Shown here piece by piece: positions 16,980 to 17,497 of a DNA stretch of 17,497 nt (the stretch's first letter is position 1; every line of letters starts with the position of its first letter). This DNA is from Larix sibirica (taxonomy: Eukaryota; Streptophyta; Pinopsida; Pinales; Pinaceae): contig NWUY0300003483.1 of the NCBI GenBank assembly GCA_004151065.3, positions 72,435-89,931 of the forward strand, read 5' to 3'. Under the pieces are notes generated by a model that worked only from the letters and a program-made list of their open reading frames with translations, ran no database searches and was not told the DNA's origin. A program made the translations under genes and the position numbers.

Positions 16980-17497
16980 TGTCAATAGGATGTGGCAGCT
17001 CTTTCCGGGCTTCCTACTTGGGAGGCTTGGAAAGAGCGGAATAGAAGAATATTCAATGATGCTAGCCTTTTGACAACCCAGGTTTGGAAAAAGATGCACT
17101 CTAATATTCATTAAATTGTCCTTGTCACCCTTTGGTCCCTAGAGGAATGGAGCTATCAGTCTCAAGATCGCTTGGTCATTCAAGCTTGGGGCCTCCACCA
17201 GGACTTGCTATAGGCGAAAATCGTTAGCCCTCATCAAACCACTGCCAGTCCCATCGTCTGGTATACACTAGTTGAAGGCTTTGTCAAGCTCAATTTTGAT
17301 GGATCTAGCAAGGGTAACATGGTCTTGTAGGCTATGGTGGCGTCTTTAGGAACAACCAATAGATTTTTCGAATTTATACAAGTTATCTTAGCACTGAAAG
17401 TAACAATGGCATGGAACTCCATGCGATGCTCACAGGAATTAGTATTTCCAACAAAGAGGAATTCCACAAGCTAGTCGTGGAAGGTGATTCTCACCTA
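16980..17497 (+). pseudogene. LINE ORF2 RNase H (RVT_3-type), cut by the window end
   Basis: An upstream linker reads WEAWKERNRRIFNDA (about 17020-17065), as usual in these elements. The domain starts near 17264 with VEGFVKLNFDGSSKGN (first catalytic Asp in NFDGS) and then GYGGVFRNNQ. After a frameshift it continues with YTSYLSTESNNGMELHAMLT (Glu in the MELHAM helix) and KLVVEGDSHL (Asp in EGDS) at the very end. The first three catalytic acids are still readable; the fourth lies beyond the window. At least one stop (17328-17330) breaks it. Plant L1 elements gained this RNase H secondarily, and it would remove the RNA strand during copying. Confidence 0.85.

Larger units (their letters stand above)
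13445..17497 (+). mobile_element. L1-type LINE with ORF1, endonuclease, RT remnant, zf-RVT and RNase H
   Basis: The plus-strand order is a 5' untranslated part (about 13445-13568), ORF1 (13569-14954), ORF2 from 15011 with endonuclease, RT tail after an internal deletion, zf-RVT region, and the RNase H domain that is cut by the window end. This is the layout of plant L1 LINEs that have taken up an archaeal-like RNase H. The 3' end and any target-site duplication lie outside the window. Frameshifts and stops in every domain show that it is dead. The two minus-strand RNase H tails at the left are of the same class. Confidence 0.9.

Noticed and set aside
1-17497. CRISPR array, bacterial operon, tRNA or rRNA gene
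   Set aside because: No regularly spaced repeats of suitable kind, no ribosome-binding-site-led gene series and no RNA gene signature; the tandem copies seen are only two units each.

Overview
This window looks like nuclear DNA of a seed plant. The style of the retroelements would suit a conifer or another large-genome plant, but the sequence does not prove the species. I find no intact host gene, no tRNA or rRNA gene, and nothing bacterial. Almost everything recognisable is decayed retrotransposon, with frameshifts, stops, internal duplications and truncations. Most short open frames are fragments or shadows of these dead elements.

Layout, left to right. Bases 1-576 are AT-rich spacer with two short direct repeats. 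Two 5'-truncated LINE tails follow on the minus strand, each ending in an RNase H (RVT_3-type) domain (about 600-1233 and 1251-2090). Bases 2091-5072 hold a compact LTR retrotransposon on the minus strand. It has two LTRs, a primer-binding site for initiator-Met tRNA, a tandem-repeat leader, gag with a coiled coil and zinc knuckle, a retropepsin domain and a polypurine tract. It has no reverse transcriptase, RNase H or integrase, so it is a non-autonomous gag-protease element. It abuts a second Ty3/gypsy remnant on the minus strand (5073-8015: gag, protease, RT, RNase H), cut off just before integrase. After about 1 kb that I cannot assign comes a third Ty3/gypsy remnant on the minus strand (9055-12605: RT, RNase H, integrase, chromodomain-like tail), lacking gag and protease. 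An unassigned spacer (12764-13440) precedes a plus-strand L1-type LINE (about 13445 to the window end) with ORF1, endonuclease, an RT deleted for its catalytic core, a zf-RVT region and an RNase H domain that runs off the end.

None of these elements can be active as it stands. The most interesting items are the gag-protease element, whose LTRs carry an internal copy of the PPT plus LTR start and whose 5' leader is a degenerate A/T repeat; the mismatch between its two flanks; and a recurring pattern of local tandem duplications (64 to 342 bp) inside several dead elements, one bordered by three copies of the same 8-bp word.
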